A program made the translations under genes and the position numbers. A DNA stretch of 64,000 nucleotides, taken from Chitinophaga niabensis (GTDB taxonomy: Bacteria > Bacteroidota > Bacteroidia > Chitinophagales > Chitinophagaceae). The notes beneath the pieces are model-generated. The model ran no database searches and was not told where the DNA came from. It saw only the letters and a list, made by a program, of their open reading frames with translations. The stretch spans positions 3,415,001-3,479,000 of the forward strand of contig NZ_CP154260.1 of the NCBI RefSeq assembly GCF_039545795.1. The letters are read 5' to 3'. Below are positions 44,174-52,101 of this stretch, piece after piece (positions within the stretch are counted from its first letter, which is position 1; every line of letters starts with the position of its first letter).

Positions 44174-45046
44174 TTTCCGCATTACTTTGATGATAGCCGC
44201 ATGTTCTTCGCCACCATAACCCGCATCCACGGCACGCTGGAACAGGTTGGCCGCGAATACAGGCAGATCCGCACTGATACCGGCCTCTTTTGAATGCTGC
44301 ACCAGCAGGTGAAGATCTATAGCGGTGGTATTGATGGTACTTTCCGGCTCGTTAAAACGCCCTTCCTGGATCACTTTACCCATATGTATTGATTCTGTAG
44401 CCAGTATGGGGGAAATATTCGCGATCAGTGTACCAAATGCATCCGGCCGTAGCCCTGCATTTTCACAGATGAGTGCACCATGGCAAAAGCCTACCCAGTT
44501 ACCCGCCAGGTACGCCATTACAGCATTAAAAAGCACCGCAGAAGCACCGGCCTCCTCTCCTACATGGTCAACCGTACCAGCCAGGGCCTGTAAAGTAGCC
44601 TCATACTGCTTAAATGATGCGCTGGCACCGGCTATGGTGATGGTGGCTTCACTGGTTCCGATCTGCCGCGGCCAGGACATGATATCTCCATTCAGCGAAG
44701 TTCCACCCTGTTGCTGCACCCAGGCATCAAATTCACCCGCTTCCTTAGGCGTACCGGTACTTAACTGCACCACAGTTCTGCCACGCAATACAGCGGCATC
44801 TGCAGTATGTAGTATTGACCGGGTGATCTTATAATCGGACACGCATATCACCAGCAGCGGACTGGCAGCAATTGCTGCCGAAAGGTCCGTTACCAGCACC
44901 GCCCCTCTTTCAATAAGCGGAGCTGCCTTTGATGTATCCCTGTTCCATACCGTTACCCTGAAACCTTTTGCAACCAATGCGCCGGCAATGGCAGCGCCCA
45001 TTGAGCCAAGACCTATCACTGTTACTTTTTCTCCTGTCATGATCAT
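44162..45046 (-). CDS. 6PGDH-like NAD(P)-dependent oxidoreductase, imine-reductase type
   Basis: The product is 294 residues. The Rossmann domain begins 'VTVIGLGSMGAAIAGALVAKG' (split motif GLGSMG), with 'WNRDTSKAAPL' supplying the NADPH-preferring region, and 'STGTPKEAGEF' following. 'NGDIMSWPRQIGTSEATITIAG' and 'FNAVMAYLAGNWVGFCHG' resemble NADPH-dependent imine reductases / reductive aminases rather than 3-hydroxyisobutyrate dehydrogenases. It would reduce a C=N or C=O bond. The ATG lies 79 nt from a palindrome at 45126-45141, the same geometry as the SDR gene at 12397-13179. Confidence 0.85.
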   Translation of the reverse strand: MIMTGEKVTVIGLGSMGAAIAGALVAKGFRVTVWNRDTSKAAPLIERGAVLVTDLSAAIAASPLLVICVSDYKITRSILHTADAAVLRGRTVVQLSTGTPKEAGEFDAWVQQQGGTSLNGDIMSWPRQIGTSEATITIAGASASFKQYEATLQALAGTVDHVGEEAGASAVLFNAVMAYLAGNWVGFCHGALICENAGLRPDAFGTLIANISPILATESIHMGKVIQEGRFNEPESTINTTAIDLHLLVQHSKEAGISADLPVFAANLFQRAVDAGYGGEEHAAIIKVMRKSAI

Positions 45047-45124
45047 TCCATTTTTAGTTTGAGATAATGCTGCAAATTACCCCCGCTAAAACCCGCCACC
45101 AATAAGGGAAAAAAGATTCAGGTA

Positions 45125-45142
45125 GGGGAAAAATTTATCCCT
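45125..45142. promoter_or_regulatory. Putative HxlR operator palindrome, copy 3
   Basis: GGGGAAAAATTTATCCCT differs from the perfect palindrome at 43714-43731 at two of 18 positions. Its core is 79 nt from the dehydrogenase ATG (minus) and 103 nt from the TonB-receptor ATG (plus). A further half-site AGGGAAAAAAG lies at 45104-45114. Confidence 0.65.
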
Positions 45143-45184
45143 CCCTCAAAAAAAATATGAAAAGTTAACAATACTATAATATAT

Positions 45185-45207
45185 TTGTCTACAATTCCAG
45201 TAGACTA
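45185..45207. promoter_or_regulatory. Inverted repeat A, copy 2 (TonB-receptor promoter)
   Basis: TTGTCTAC (45185-45192), a 7-nt spacer and GTAGACTA (45200-45207) match the repeat before metN. It ends 37 nt before the receptor ATG. A -7-like TATATTTG (45180-45187) overlaps its left arm, so a bound protein would block transcription. Confidence 0.7.
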
Positions 45208-45244
45208 TATAGACTAATCAACTCAACCTATATTAAAAACGATC

Positions 45245-47806
45245 ATGAAAAAAGTACTTCCCCTCCTTTTCCTTACTACCCTGCTGGTCAATGCCGCAAT
45301 TGCACAAAAAGTAATTAAGGGTGTTGTAAAGGGTGAAAAAGGATCCCCTGTACCCGGCGCCACCATTAGCCTGCGGGGTTCAACCAATCATGCCATTGCA
45401 GATAACAAGGGGCAATTTAGCCTTCAGACTTACGCACCATTCCCGGTTACCCTTGCTGTTACCTCCATTGGCTTTGTAACCCGTGAAGTTGAAGTAACTG
45501 AGCAAAACCTGAGCTCAGTGGAAGTTATCCTGGTGGTAGACAACCGCCAGCTCAATGAAATTTCCGTTACAGCCCGGCGCCGTAATGAAAAGATCCAAAG
45601 TGTACCCATTGCTATATCTGTTGTACGCGGTGGTGCAATTGAGGATGCCGGTGCCTTTAACGTAAACAGGGTGAAAGAGCTGATCCCTACCGTACAACTC
45701 TATTCTTCCAATCCGCGTAATACCACACTCAACATCCGCGGTCTAGGTTCTACCTTCGGCCTTACCAATGATGGTATTGATCCCGGTGTTGGTTTTTACC
45801 TGGATGGTGTTTATTATGCACGCCCTGCTGCCACTACACTGGACTTTGTTGATATAGAACAGATCGAAGTACTGCGTGGCCCGCAAGGCACATTGTTCGG
45901 TAAGAACACTACAGCAGGTGCACTGAACATCACTACCCGTAAACCTACTTTCTCACCAGCTGCCACTGCAGAAGTAAGCTTTGGTAACTACGGATACATA
46001 CAGGCAAAAGCCTCGGTTAATGGTAAGATCGCCAACAAACTGGCCGGCAGGCTTTCCTTCTCCGGGACACAACGCGATGGTACTATCTATAATGTAGCTT
46101 CCCAGAAATACATCAATGATATCAATAACCTCGGTGGACGGTTGCAGTTGCTATACACACCCAGTGACAATGTGAGCATCACATTTGCCGCAGACGCAGC
46201 GCAACAACGCCCTGAAGGATATGCACAGGTAATTGCAGGTGTTGTAACAACAAAACGTCCCGCTTACCGGCAGTTTAATGCGATCATCGCAGATCTTAAT
46301 TACAAACTGCCCAGCCTTAATGCTTTTGACCGCCTGGTGGATCACAATACCACCTGGCGTTCCGGTAACGACTTAGGTGGCGTATCGTTAAACGTAGACG
46401 CAAAGATCGGCAACGGTACATTAACTTCCACCACTGCCTACCGCTACTGGAACTGGGATCCATCCAACGACCGTGATTTCACAGGATTATCTGTATTATC
46501 ATTATCACAGGCTACTTCCAAACACAAGCAATGGTCGCAGGAAGTACGGTATGCCGGTAACTTCTCTTCCAAACTGAGTGGTGTGATCGGTGTGTTCGTG
46601 ATCGGGCAGGACCTTAAAACAGCCCCCGTACATATAGAAGAATCCGGCGATGCACAATGGCGTTTTTCACAAAGCACCACCAGCGAATTATGGAAAACAC
46701 CGGGATTGCTGGACGGATATGGCATCCGCACTACCTCCCGCCTGCAAACACTGAGCGCCGCAGTATTCGGGCAATTAGACTGGGCTATCACCCCCAAACT
46801 GCACGTACTGCCAGGTCTGCGTTATAACTATGACGACAAAAAGGTTGACTTCAACCGTAAAACATATGGTGGTCTGCAAACCACAGATCCTGCATTAATT
46901 GCATTAAAGAACATTGTTTATACTGACCAGGTATTTAATGCCAAAACGGACGATACCAATCTTACCGGTCAGTTGACAGTTGCTTTCAAAGCTAATGGCA
47001 ACATCAATACTTACGCTACTTTCTCAACAAGTTATAAACCTGTTGGATTGAACCTTGGCGGGCTTCCAACCGCCAGTGGCCAGCCGATGCTGGAACTGGC
47101 GCAGATCAAACCTGAATACGTACAGCATTACGAAATAGGTATTAAAACAACACCATCTGCTTCCTCTACCCTGAACCTGGCTATCTTCAACACGGATATC
47201 AGGGATTTCCAGACGCAGGTACAAACAGCCGAACTCGGTGTAAACCGTGGTTACCTGGCCAATGCCGAAAAGGTACAGGTACGTGGTGCTGAACTGGACG
47301 GTAATATCCGGTTCAATAACAACTTTTCTATCTTCGGTGCAGTAGCTTATACAGATGGTAAATACAAATCTTTCAAAAATGCACCGGTGCCGTTAGAAGA
47401 AACCGGCGGTACAAGTGCATTTAAAGATATCTCCGGCGGCAGGCTGCCAGGTATTTCCAAATGGAGCGGTTCACTGGGTGGTGAATTATCTACAGGTGGT
47501 AAGTTCCTCGCCCAGGGCGGAAGATACTTCCTGGCACTGGATGGATACTATCGCTCTGAATTTTCTTCCAGTCCCTCTCCCTCGCCGTTCCTGAATGTGG
47601 ATGGTTATGCGATCTTCAATGGCAGGCTCGGCTTCCGCGCAGCAAAAGGAGTATCTGTATTTATCTGGGGACGTAACCTGTTCAACACAGATTACTACGA
47701 ACAATTACTGGTAGCCGCCGGTAATGCAGGGCAATATGCTGGTGTGCTGGGTGATCCCAGAACATACGGAATAACGCTTCGTTATAATTTCAGTCCTGCT
47801 AACTAA
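45245..47806 (+). CDS. TonB-dependent outer-membrane receptor (classical type)
   Basis: The product is 853 residues with a signal peptide (LPLLFLTTLLVNAAIAQK). A carboxypeptidase-regulatory-like domain (about 22-100, 'IKGVVKGEKGSPVPGATISL') precedes the plug (about 110-230, 'VPIAISVVRGGAIEDAG', 'QIEVLRGPQGTLFGKNTTAGA') and a TonB barrel that ends in Phe-rich sequence ('GITLRYNFSPAN'). It is smaller than SusC, lacks an STN domain and has no SusD partner, so it belongs with siderophore/cobalamin/small-molecule receptors. The shared operator with metN suggests it is the outer-membrane gate for a compound then taken by MetNIQ (inference). Confidence 0.93.
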   Translation: MKKVLPLLFLTTLLVNAAIAQKVIKGVVKGEKGSPVPGATISLRGSTNHAIADNKGQFSLQTYAPFPVTLAVTSIGFVTREVEVTEQNLSSVEVILVVDNRQLNEISVTARRRNEKIQSVPIAISVVRGGAIEDAGAFNVNRVKELIPTVQLYSSNPRNTTLNIRGLGSTFGLTNDGIDPGVGFYLDGVYYARPAATTLDFVDIEQIEVLRGPQGTLFGKNTTAGALNITTRKPTFSPAATAEVSFGNYGYIQAKASVNGKIANKLAGRLSFSGTQRDGTIYNVASQKYINDINNLGGRLQLLYTPSDNVSITFAADAAQQRPEGYAQVIAGVVTTKRPAYRQFNAIIADLNYKLPSLNAFDRLVDHNTTWRSGNDLGGVSLNVDAKIGNGTLTSTTAYRYWNWDPSNDRDFTGLSVLSLSQATSKHKQWSQEVRYAGNFSSKLSGVIGVFVIGQDLKTAPVHIEESGDAQWRFSQSTTSELWKTPGLLDGYGIRTTSRLQTLSAAVFGQLDWAITPKLHVLPGLRYNYDDKKVDFNRKTYGGLQTTDPALIALKNIVYTDQVFNAKTDDTNLTGQLTVAFKANGNINTYATFSTSYKPVGLNLGGLPTASGQPMLELAQIKPEYVQHYEIGIKTTPSASSTLNLAIFNTDIRDFQTQVQTAELGVNRGYLANAEKVQVRGAELDGNIRFNNNFSIFGAVAYTDGKYKSFKNAPVPLEETGGTSAFKDISGGRLPGISKWSGSLGGELSTGGKFLAQGGRYFLALDGYYRSEFSSSPSPSPFLNVDGYAIFNGRLGFRAAKGVSVFIWGRNLFNTDYYEQLLVAAGNAGQYAGVLGDPRTYGITLRYNFSPAN

Positions 47807-47828
47807 AGTATTGACTCAACTATATAAT

Positions 47829-47870
47829 AGAACCCTTCAGATGATTGCATGCTGAAGGGTTCTTTATTTT
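47829..47870 (+). terminator. Strong intrinsic terminator after the TonB receptor
   Basis: AGAACCCTTCAG (47829-47840) pairs perfectly with CTGAAGGGTTCT (47852-47863), followed by TTATTTT. It terminates the receptor gene. The stop codon of the convergent frameshifted VOC gene (47869-47871) lies at the end of its T-run. Confidence 0.92.
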
Positions 47871-48310
47871 AAGGATGTTTCCCATCAGGTAATTTTCCAG
47901 TTGCTGTCCAGTCTGAATACCGTGTTTCCTCAGATACATTTGTTTCGCTTTCAAATAATAGATTATAGCCATCCGGATCTGTCAGTTTGATCACCCATAA
48001 TCCATTTTCCACAACAGGTTCATTTACATCTATTCCTTTTGATCTGAATGTATAGAAGGCAATGGTATCACTACATAAAACAAACACCCACACCCTTTTT
48101 ATACTCAGTATATTCACCCGTTTTCATATGTTCCTGCAGCATAATGGAAGCGTTGCCAAATTGCAGCCAGCACCATTCTATCCTGTCTGCAGGCACCTGC
48201 TTGATCTCCAATTCAAAACCAACTTTATCTATATAAAAAACCAGGGAGGCCTCCATATTCGCCACCATGAAAAAAGGCACAGCCTGCTTAACATTAGGTT
48301 CGGGGTTCAT
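47869..48310 (-). pseudogene. Glyoxalase/bleomycin-resistance (VOC) protein with a frameshift
   Basis: Two overlapping minus-strand frames together give one VOC-fold protein of about 146 residues. The first (from ATG 48310) carries the N-terminal module 'VPFFMVANMEASLVFYIDKVG' and ends in a stop after 'GVGVCFM'; the second continues in another frame with 'CSDTIAFYTFRSKGIDVNEPV' and 'LWVIKLTDPDGYNLLFESE', a typical VOC C-terminus. Removing one T from the TTTT run near 48078-48081 would join them (Cys-Leu-Cys-Ser-Asp). It is either a recent one-base insertion that disables the gene or a sequence error. Function of intact relatives is metal-dependent small-molecule modification or binding. Confidence 0.8.
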
Positions 48311-48389
48311 AGTCAATCAGTTTTCGGTTGTCACTTAATTTACTAAAAAAAATTCCGGGTAAGATGGAGCATCTGAAAATGGTTTATTT

Positions 48390-48695
48390 TTAATCAAGTT
48401 GTATGATCATCAGGGCATTGGCGGGATCAATATCAAACCAGCCTTGCCTGTCATCTTCCGGCCAGCATTCTTTTATATCCAGATTTCTCGTATACCGGCT
48501 CAGCGATTTATCTCCCAGCCTGAGTATTAATTTATATTTCGACTGCCCGTCTTTACCCACAAAGGCCGTAAGCCATATTTCCCTTTGATCTTTTAAATAC
48601 CTTGGAGACATTACGCCATCGCACCAAAGTCCACTGCCTTCCAGTGCATCACAAACTTTATATTCAAGGAAGTCTAAAAAGGACTGATCAAACAT
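48390..48695 (-). CDS. Small protein of unknown function
   Basis: The product is 101 residues, acidic, with several Trp and Cys residues ('GSGLWCDGVMSPRYLKDQREI', split; 'DIKECWPEDDRQGWFDIDP'). I do not recognise the family. No signal peptide or membrane segment is visible, so it is probably cytoplasmic. It begins 4 nt after the DUF1444-like gene on the same strand, so the pair is probably co-expressed. Its size and composition resemble immunity-type proteins of polymorphic toxin systems, but there is no toxin gene nearby to support this. Confidence 0.65.
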   Translation of the reverse strand: MFDQSFLDFLEYKVCDALEGSGLWCDGVMSPRYLKDQREIWLTAFVGKDGQSKYKLILRLGDKSLSRYTRNLDIKECWPEDDRQGWFDIDPANALMIIQLD

Positions 48696-48699
48696 GGCA

Positions 48700-49503
48700 T
48701 TATTCTAAAGGGTATTTACCTTCTGCCTCTACTCCATCATCTGAAAATTTTAGTATCTCTGTTGTAACAGGATAACCAGATTGTTTATACTCATCCACGA
48801 CTACCCGCCCGATTCGCTCAGCAAAAAAATCCAGGTCCTTTTCAGAAAACAAATAACAAAAATCCCTAACCGGAATTACAGCATAGAATGGAAAGCCAAA
48901 ATCAGCGCTGATCTTTTGTTTCAATGCCGGGGCAAAAAGCAATGCCCCTTTCAGCGTTTCATGTTTCAACTCGAAGAGGCCCAGTTTTCGGTCCTCTATT
49001 ATTTGAAAAGTAATAACTGTTTCAGCCAATAAACGATCTGCATTCAGGTTGGCCTGTTCTACCAACTCAGGCACTGTAATATTCCAGGTTTCCAGATCAC
49101 GTGAACTTAACCAGGTATTTCTACCTTCACTGGAATGAATATATACTTTACTAAATTCATCCGTCACTTTATGATGTATAAAGTCGTTGAATTCAAAATC
49201 ATTGGGGAATAGCGAAACATAGATATCTCTCTTCACTTCCTCCCATTCTGAAGGAAGTTCCTCATTATAGGAGACCAATGTTTGTACGAAATCTTTAATA
49301 TGGTTTTCATCTTTATCACGCTCATAATTCTTCCTCAAATTATCCAGGCTAACCCTTAATGTCAGCTCTCCCAATTTAACGTCAATAAGTTCGGTTTCAT
49401 CAACCTTATCTATTTTTAGTCCTTGCTTCTCTAATTCTTTTTTAAAGAGATCAAATACAATATCTCCTTTCTTCTTTCCGAAGCCAAATAACCTGATTGC
49501 CAT
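48700..49503 (-). CDS. DUF1444-like protein
   Basis: The product is 267 residues without signal peptide. It starts with a hydrophilic module (about 1-60, 'FKKELEKQGLKIDKVDETELI'), and the central and C-terminal parts match the layout of DUF1444 (YtpQ-like) proteins: 'SLFPNDFEFNDFIHHK' and 'PFYAVIPVRDFCYLFSEKDLD', where relatives have an A-V-P-x-R-D block. DUF1444 has no known activity. It is followed 4 nt later by the small acidic protein gene. The two may function together. Confidence 0.6.
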   Translation of the reverse strand: MAIRLFGFGKKKGDIVFDLFKKELEKQGLKIDKVDETELIDVKLGELTLRVSLDNLRKNYERDKDENHIKDFVQTLVSYNEELPSEWEEVKRDIYVSLFPNDFEFNDFIHHKVTDEFSKVYIHSSEGRNTWLSSRDLETWNITVPELVEQANLNADRLLAETVITFQIIEDRKLGLFELKHETLKGALLFAPALKQKISADFGFPFYAVIPVRDFCYLFSEKDLDFFAERIGRVVVDEYKQSGYPVTTEILKFSDDGVEAEGKYPLE

Positions 49504-49614
49504 AATTATGCTTTAGAGGATTGCTGAATGTACGAAAATTATCTAGCGCAATAAAAAGGGGCAAACCACGGTGATTTACTCTTTTTCATTTAGTTAGCAA
49601 AAATTCCTCAGCTC

Positions 49615-50661
49615 CTAGGGATGTGCTGCCCTGTAGGCATTGAATGCCCCCTGGCTGAGATTCCTGCGCGCGGTCAGCACTTCCACCACAGCAGGGTCTG
49701 TATCAGGGCGCAAAGCCCCATTGTTCAGGATGGCACCGGGTACTTCAAATCTTTTCACCACTACATCACTGGCTGCGTCCACAGAGGTCCTGGCATTCGT
49801 TAAAGTATTGTACACACCGGCAAAACGGCCCTGCAATTCCGTGACGAGATAATCTATCTGCGCATCCATGTTAAAAAGGATATTAGCGCCGGACGTCATA
49901 CCACAATACTGGTGCTCAAACAATCCGCTACGCCGGGTGCCGGTGGTCCACTGCGCTATGCCCACACCAGGCAGCAAAGGACCTACCTGGTTAGGTGTAC
50001 CGCGGTTCATGATCTGGTCAGGCGTGAAATCGTGCATAGCATGATCTGATCCTTCTGCACGCATGGGCGTACCGGCAGCACTGCCTTCTATCCTGTTGGG
50101 AATAACACCGGATTCTGCCCGGAGGTTGCCCACCATACCTGCTGCGCCGTTCACCGGGAAGTGGTATTCATTGATCAGTCTTTCCATGGCATACAACACC
50201 GGGTCTGCTATCGTACGTTGCTCCCAGCTGAGTATAGGCCCCCTGGATGCCACATGTGTGGCCAGTGTTTGTACCCTTGGGTCCGCAATAGTAACATCTG
50301 TAAGGATACATAACAGGGGATCTTCCCGGCGTTCATCAAATTCCCGGGAGAAAAGTGCACGCTCACAGAAAAGGGCAGCAGCCATCAGCTCTGCATTTCT
50401 CCGTGGATTATTGGTAAGCGGGTCTATTCCCACAAATCCGCAGGACTTCCAGACTTCCACTCCCCGCCACTCTGAATCCGTTAACGGTGCGCTCAACGTG
50501 CTGCCCGCGGCAGGCGTTGCAGGTGCTGCAGTGGCAGCCTGTTTTTGAATAACAGGTGGGGCACTGAAAAAATTGTTAACAGGTGAAAAGAACGTATTGC
50601 CGGACGATGAGGTCTGTGCAGGCTGATCACTCTTGCCGGGGGCTTTTTTTGGGGTAGACAT
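49615..50661 (-). CDS. Phage-tail-lysozyme-domain protein with injection-system-like N-terminus
   Basis: The product is 348 residues. There is no signal peptide; the first 45 residues are low-complexity and contain 'FFSPVNNFFSAPPVIQKQ', which resembles the FF..P..IQ leader of proteins associated with extracellular contractile injection systems (often ahead of a DUF4157 domain, absent here). Residues about 155-300 are a phage tail lysozyme-type domain, with a probable catalytic Glu183 in 'AAGMVGNLRAESG' and 'GVGIAQWTTGTRR'. It should cleave peptidoglycan. No tail, sheath or baseplate genes lie in the window, so it would be an orphan cargo or effector (inference). It diverges from the Crp-type regulator. 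Confidence 0.7.
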   Translation of the reverse strand: MSTPKKAPGKSDQPAQTSSSGNTFFSPVNNFFSAPPVIQKQAATAAPATPAAGSTLSAPLTDSEWRGVEVWKSCGFVGIDPLTNNPRRNAELMAAALFCERALFSREFDERREDPLLCILTDVTIADPRVQTLATHVASRGPILSWEQRTIADPVLYAMERLINEYHFPVNGAAGMVGNLRAESGVIPNRIEGSAAGTPMRAEGSDHAMHDFTPDQIMNRGTPNQVGPLLPGVGIAQWTTGTRRSGLFEHQYCGMTSGANILFNMDAQIDYLVTELQGRFAGVYNTLTNARTSVDAASDVVVKRFEVPGAILNNGALRPDTDPAVVEVLTARRNLSQGAFNAYRAAHP

Positions 50662-50716
50662 ACTGTAACTTTAACATCAGGAAGTTACTAATTTTAAACG
50701 GGAAAAGCAAAGCTTC

Positions 50717-51307
50717 ATGAAAACGGAACTCCTCCTGCAAAACATCAAAGCGCACATCAGCCTGGATAAAGAAGAAACCGAATTCTTCCTGCGCCTCATT
50801 AAACCAAACACCATCAAAAGAAAAGACTTTCTGTTAAAACAGGGAGAGATCTGCAGGTACGAAAGCTTCATCACAAAAGGCTGCCTGCGGGTATATACGC
50901 TGGACAATAACGGTGTGGAACATGTGGTGATGTTTGGTGTAGAGAACTGGTGGGTCAGCGATCTTCGCAGCTTTCTGATGCAAACACCTGCACAATATAT
51001 GATTGATGCCCTGGAAGACACGGAAGTACTGCAAATATCCAAACCGGACATCGATCGGTTATATGAAAGGGTCCCAAAATTTGAACGTTTCTTCAGGATC
51101 ATTTTACAAAATGCTTTTGTAGCTCACCAGCAGCGTATCGAACAAAACCTTTCTTCTTCAGCGGAAGAACGTTATCGCTTTTTTACAGAGAAATACCCGC
51201 ATATGGACCAGCGCATACCGCAAAAGCAGATCGCATCCTACCTGGGCATCACCCCTGTTTTCCTGAGTATACTCAGGAGGAAACAGCTAAAAAATAAACT
51301 ACTTTAA
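50717..51307 (+). CDS. Crp/Fnr-family transcriptional regulator
   Basis: The product is 196 residues. The cyclic-nucleotide-binding-like beta roll covers about 15-120 ('DFLLKQGEICRYESFITKGCL', split), lacking the full cAMP-binding signature, as is usual for Bacteroidota members. The C-terminal helix-turn-helix is 'IPQKQIASYLGITPVFLSIL' near 165-190. It starts 55 nt from the divergent lysozyme gene and may control it or the downstream SnoaL-like gene (36 nt after the stop). Effector unknown. Confidence 0.9.
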   Translation: MKTELLLQNIKAHISLDKEETEFFLRLIKPNTIKRKDFLLKQGEICRYESFITKGCLRVYTLDNNGVEHVVMFGVENWWVSDLRSFLMQTPAQYMIDALEDTEVLQISKPDIDRLYERVPKFERFFRIILQNAFVAHQQRIEQNLSSSAEERYRFFTEKYPHMDQRIPQKQIASYLGITPVFLSILRRKQLKNKLL

Positions 51308-51342
51308 TTTCCGGCACAACAGGAATAAGTTGCTTTGTATGT

Positions 51343-51801
51343 ATGAAACTATTGCAGACAGTGGCTTTATTACTATTGATTTCCTCCTGTTCCCAACAGG
51401 CGAACAACAAAAGGATCATAGAACGGTATTACAACGAAGTATGGAACGAAGGAAAACTGGAAGTCTTAGATGAACTCTTAAGTGAAGATTATATCAACCA
51501 TACTCCCAGCACGCCTAACCCTCCTCCCGGCCCTGATGGGTTAAAACCCATCATTCAGGCTATCAGGAAAGGCTTCCCCGACCTGCACTACGAAATACAG
51601 GATATCATTGTAACAGAAGGCAAAGCTGTTGCCCGGGTGATCATGACCGGCACACAAACGGATACGCTGTTTGGCATGCCGCCTACCGGAAGAAAGATCA
51701 CCGTAAACCAGATCAATATTGAACAGATAGAGAACGGAAAGATCACCCAGCACTGGCGGGTGACGGATGAACTAACGATGATGAAACAACTGGGAAGATA
51801 A
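51343..51801 (+). CDS. SnoaL-like (ester cyclase) lipoprotein
   Basis: The product is 152 residues with a lipobox (LLLISSCSQQ, Cys16). A SnoaL-like polyketide-cyclase fold is indicated by 'IIERYYNEVWNEGKLEVLDEL' (split), 'DYINHTPS', 'GPDGLKPIIQAIRKGFPDL' and 'ITQHWRVTDELTMMKQLG'. Relatives catalyse ester cyclisation or bind small hydrophobic molecules; the periplasmic or surface location here is given by the lipobox. It follows the Crp-type regulator by 36 nt on the same strand and is probably co-transcribed with it. Confidence 0.88.
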   Translation: MKLLQTVALLLLISSCSQQANNKRIIERYYNEVWNEGKLEVLDELLSEDYINHTPSTPNPPPGPDGLKPIIQAIRKGFPDLHYEIQDIIVTEGKAVARVIMTGTQTDTLFGMPPTGRKITVNQINIEQIENGKITQHWRVTDELTMMKQLGR

Positions 51802-51936
51802 ACTCACTTCCTGGAATTTCCCACAGCCTGCTATAGATCAGGCATAAGGCAAGGTGGGATAACAACCATAAAGAAAACAAAGCCTAAACCCTGTCCAAAA
51901 CCACCCCCAGGTCCCTCATTTGCCTTCAATAAAACA

Positions 51937-52013
51937 AGATAAGCCGTATATAAGCCGTATATGACCCGTATATAAGTCATAGATAAGCCGTCCCTTATAG
52001 ATACGGCTTATCT
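51937..52013 (+). repeat. Five phased 11-bp repeats plus an inverted copy
   Basis: AGATAAGCCGT (51937-51947) is followed without gaps by ATATAAGCCGT, ATATGACCCGT, ATATAAGTCAT and AGATAAGCCGT (51981-51991). After 11 further bases comes the exact reverse complement ACGGCTTATCT (52003-52013), so the last direct copy and it form an 11-bp hairpin. The 11-bp period keeps all copies on one DNA face. The array is 88 nt before the ATG of the next gene. The rest of 51802-52101 shows no gene. Confidence 0.9.
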
Positions 52014-52101
52014 ACAGTTTATAAATAAATTAGGTATGAATATACTTATCTTGTACCTTGCATGGGTTATACCTCATTTTATCACCAAAACAGTTAAACC
52101 C

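Noticed and set aside
49615..50661. Remnant prophage
   Set aside because: Only one phage-tail-lysozyme domain is present; no other phage gene, integrase or attachment site is seen.
51937..52013. Possible CRISPR array
   Set aside because: Units are 11 bp and directly abutting; there are no spacers and no cas genes.
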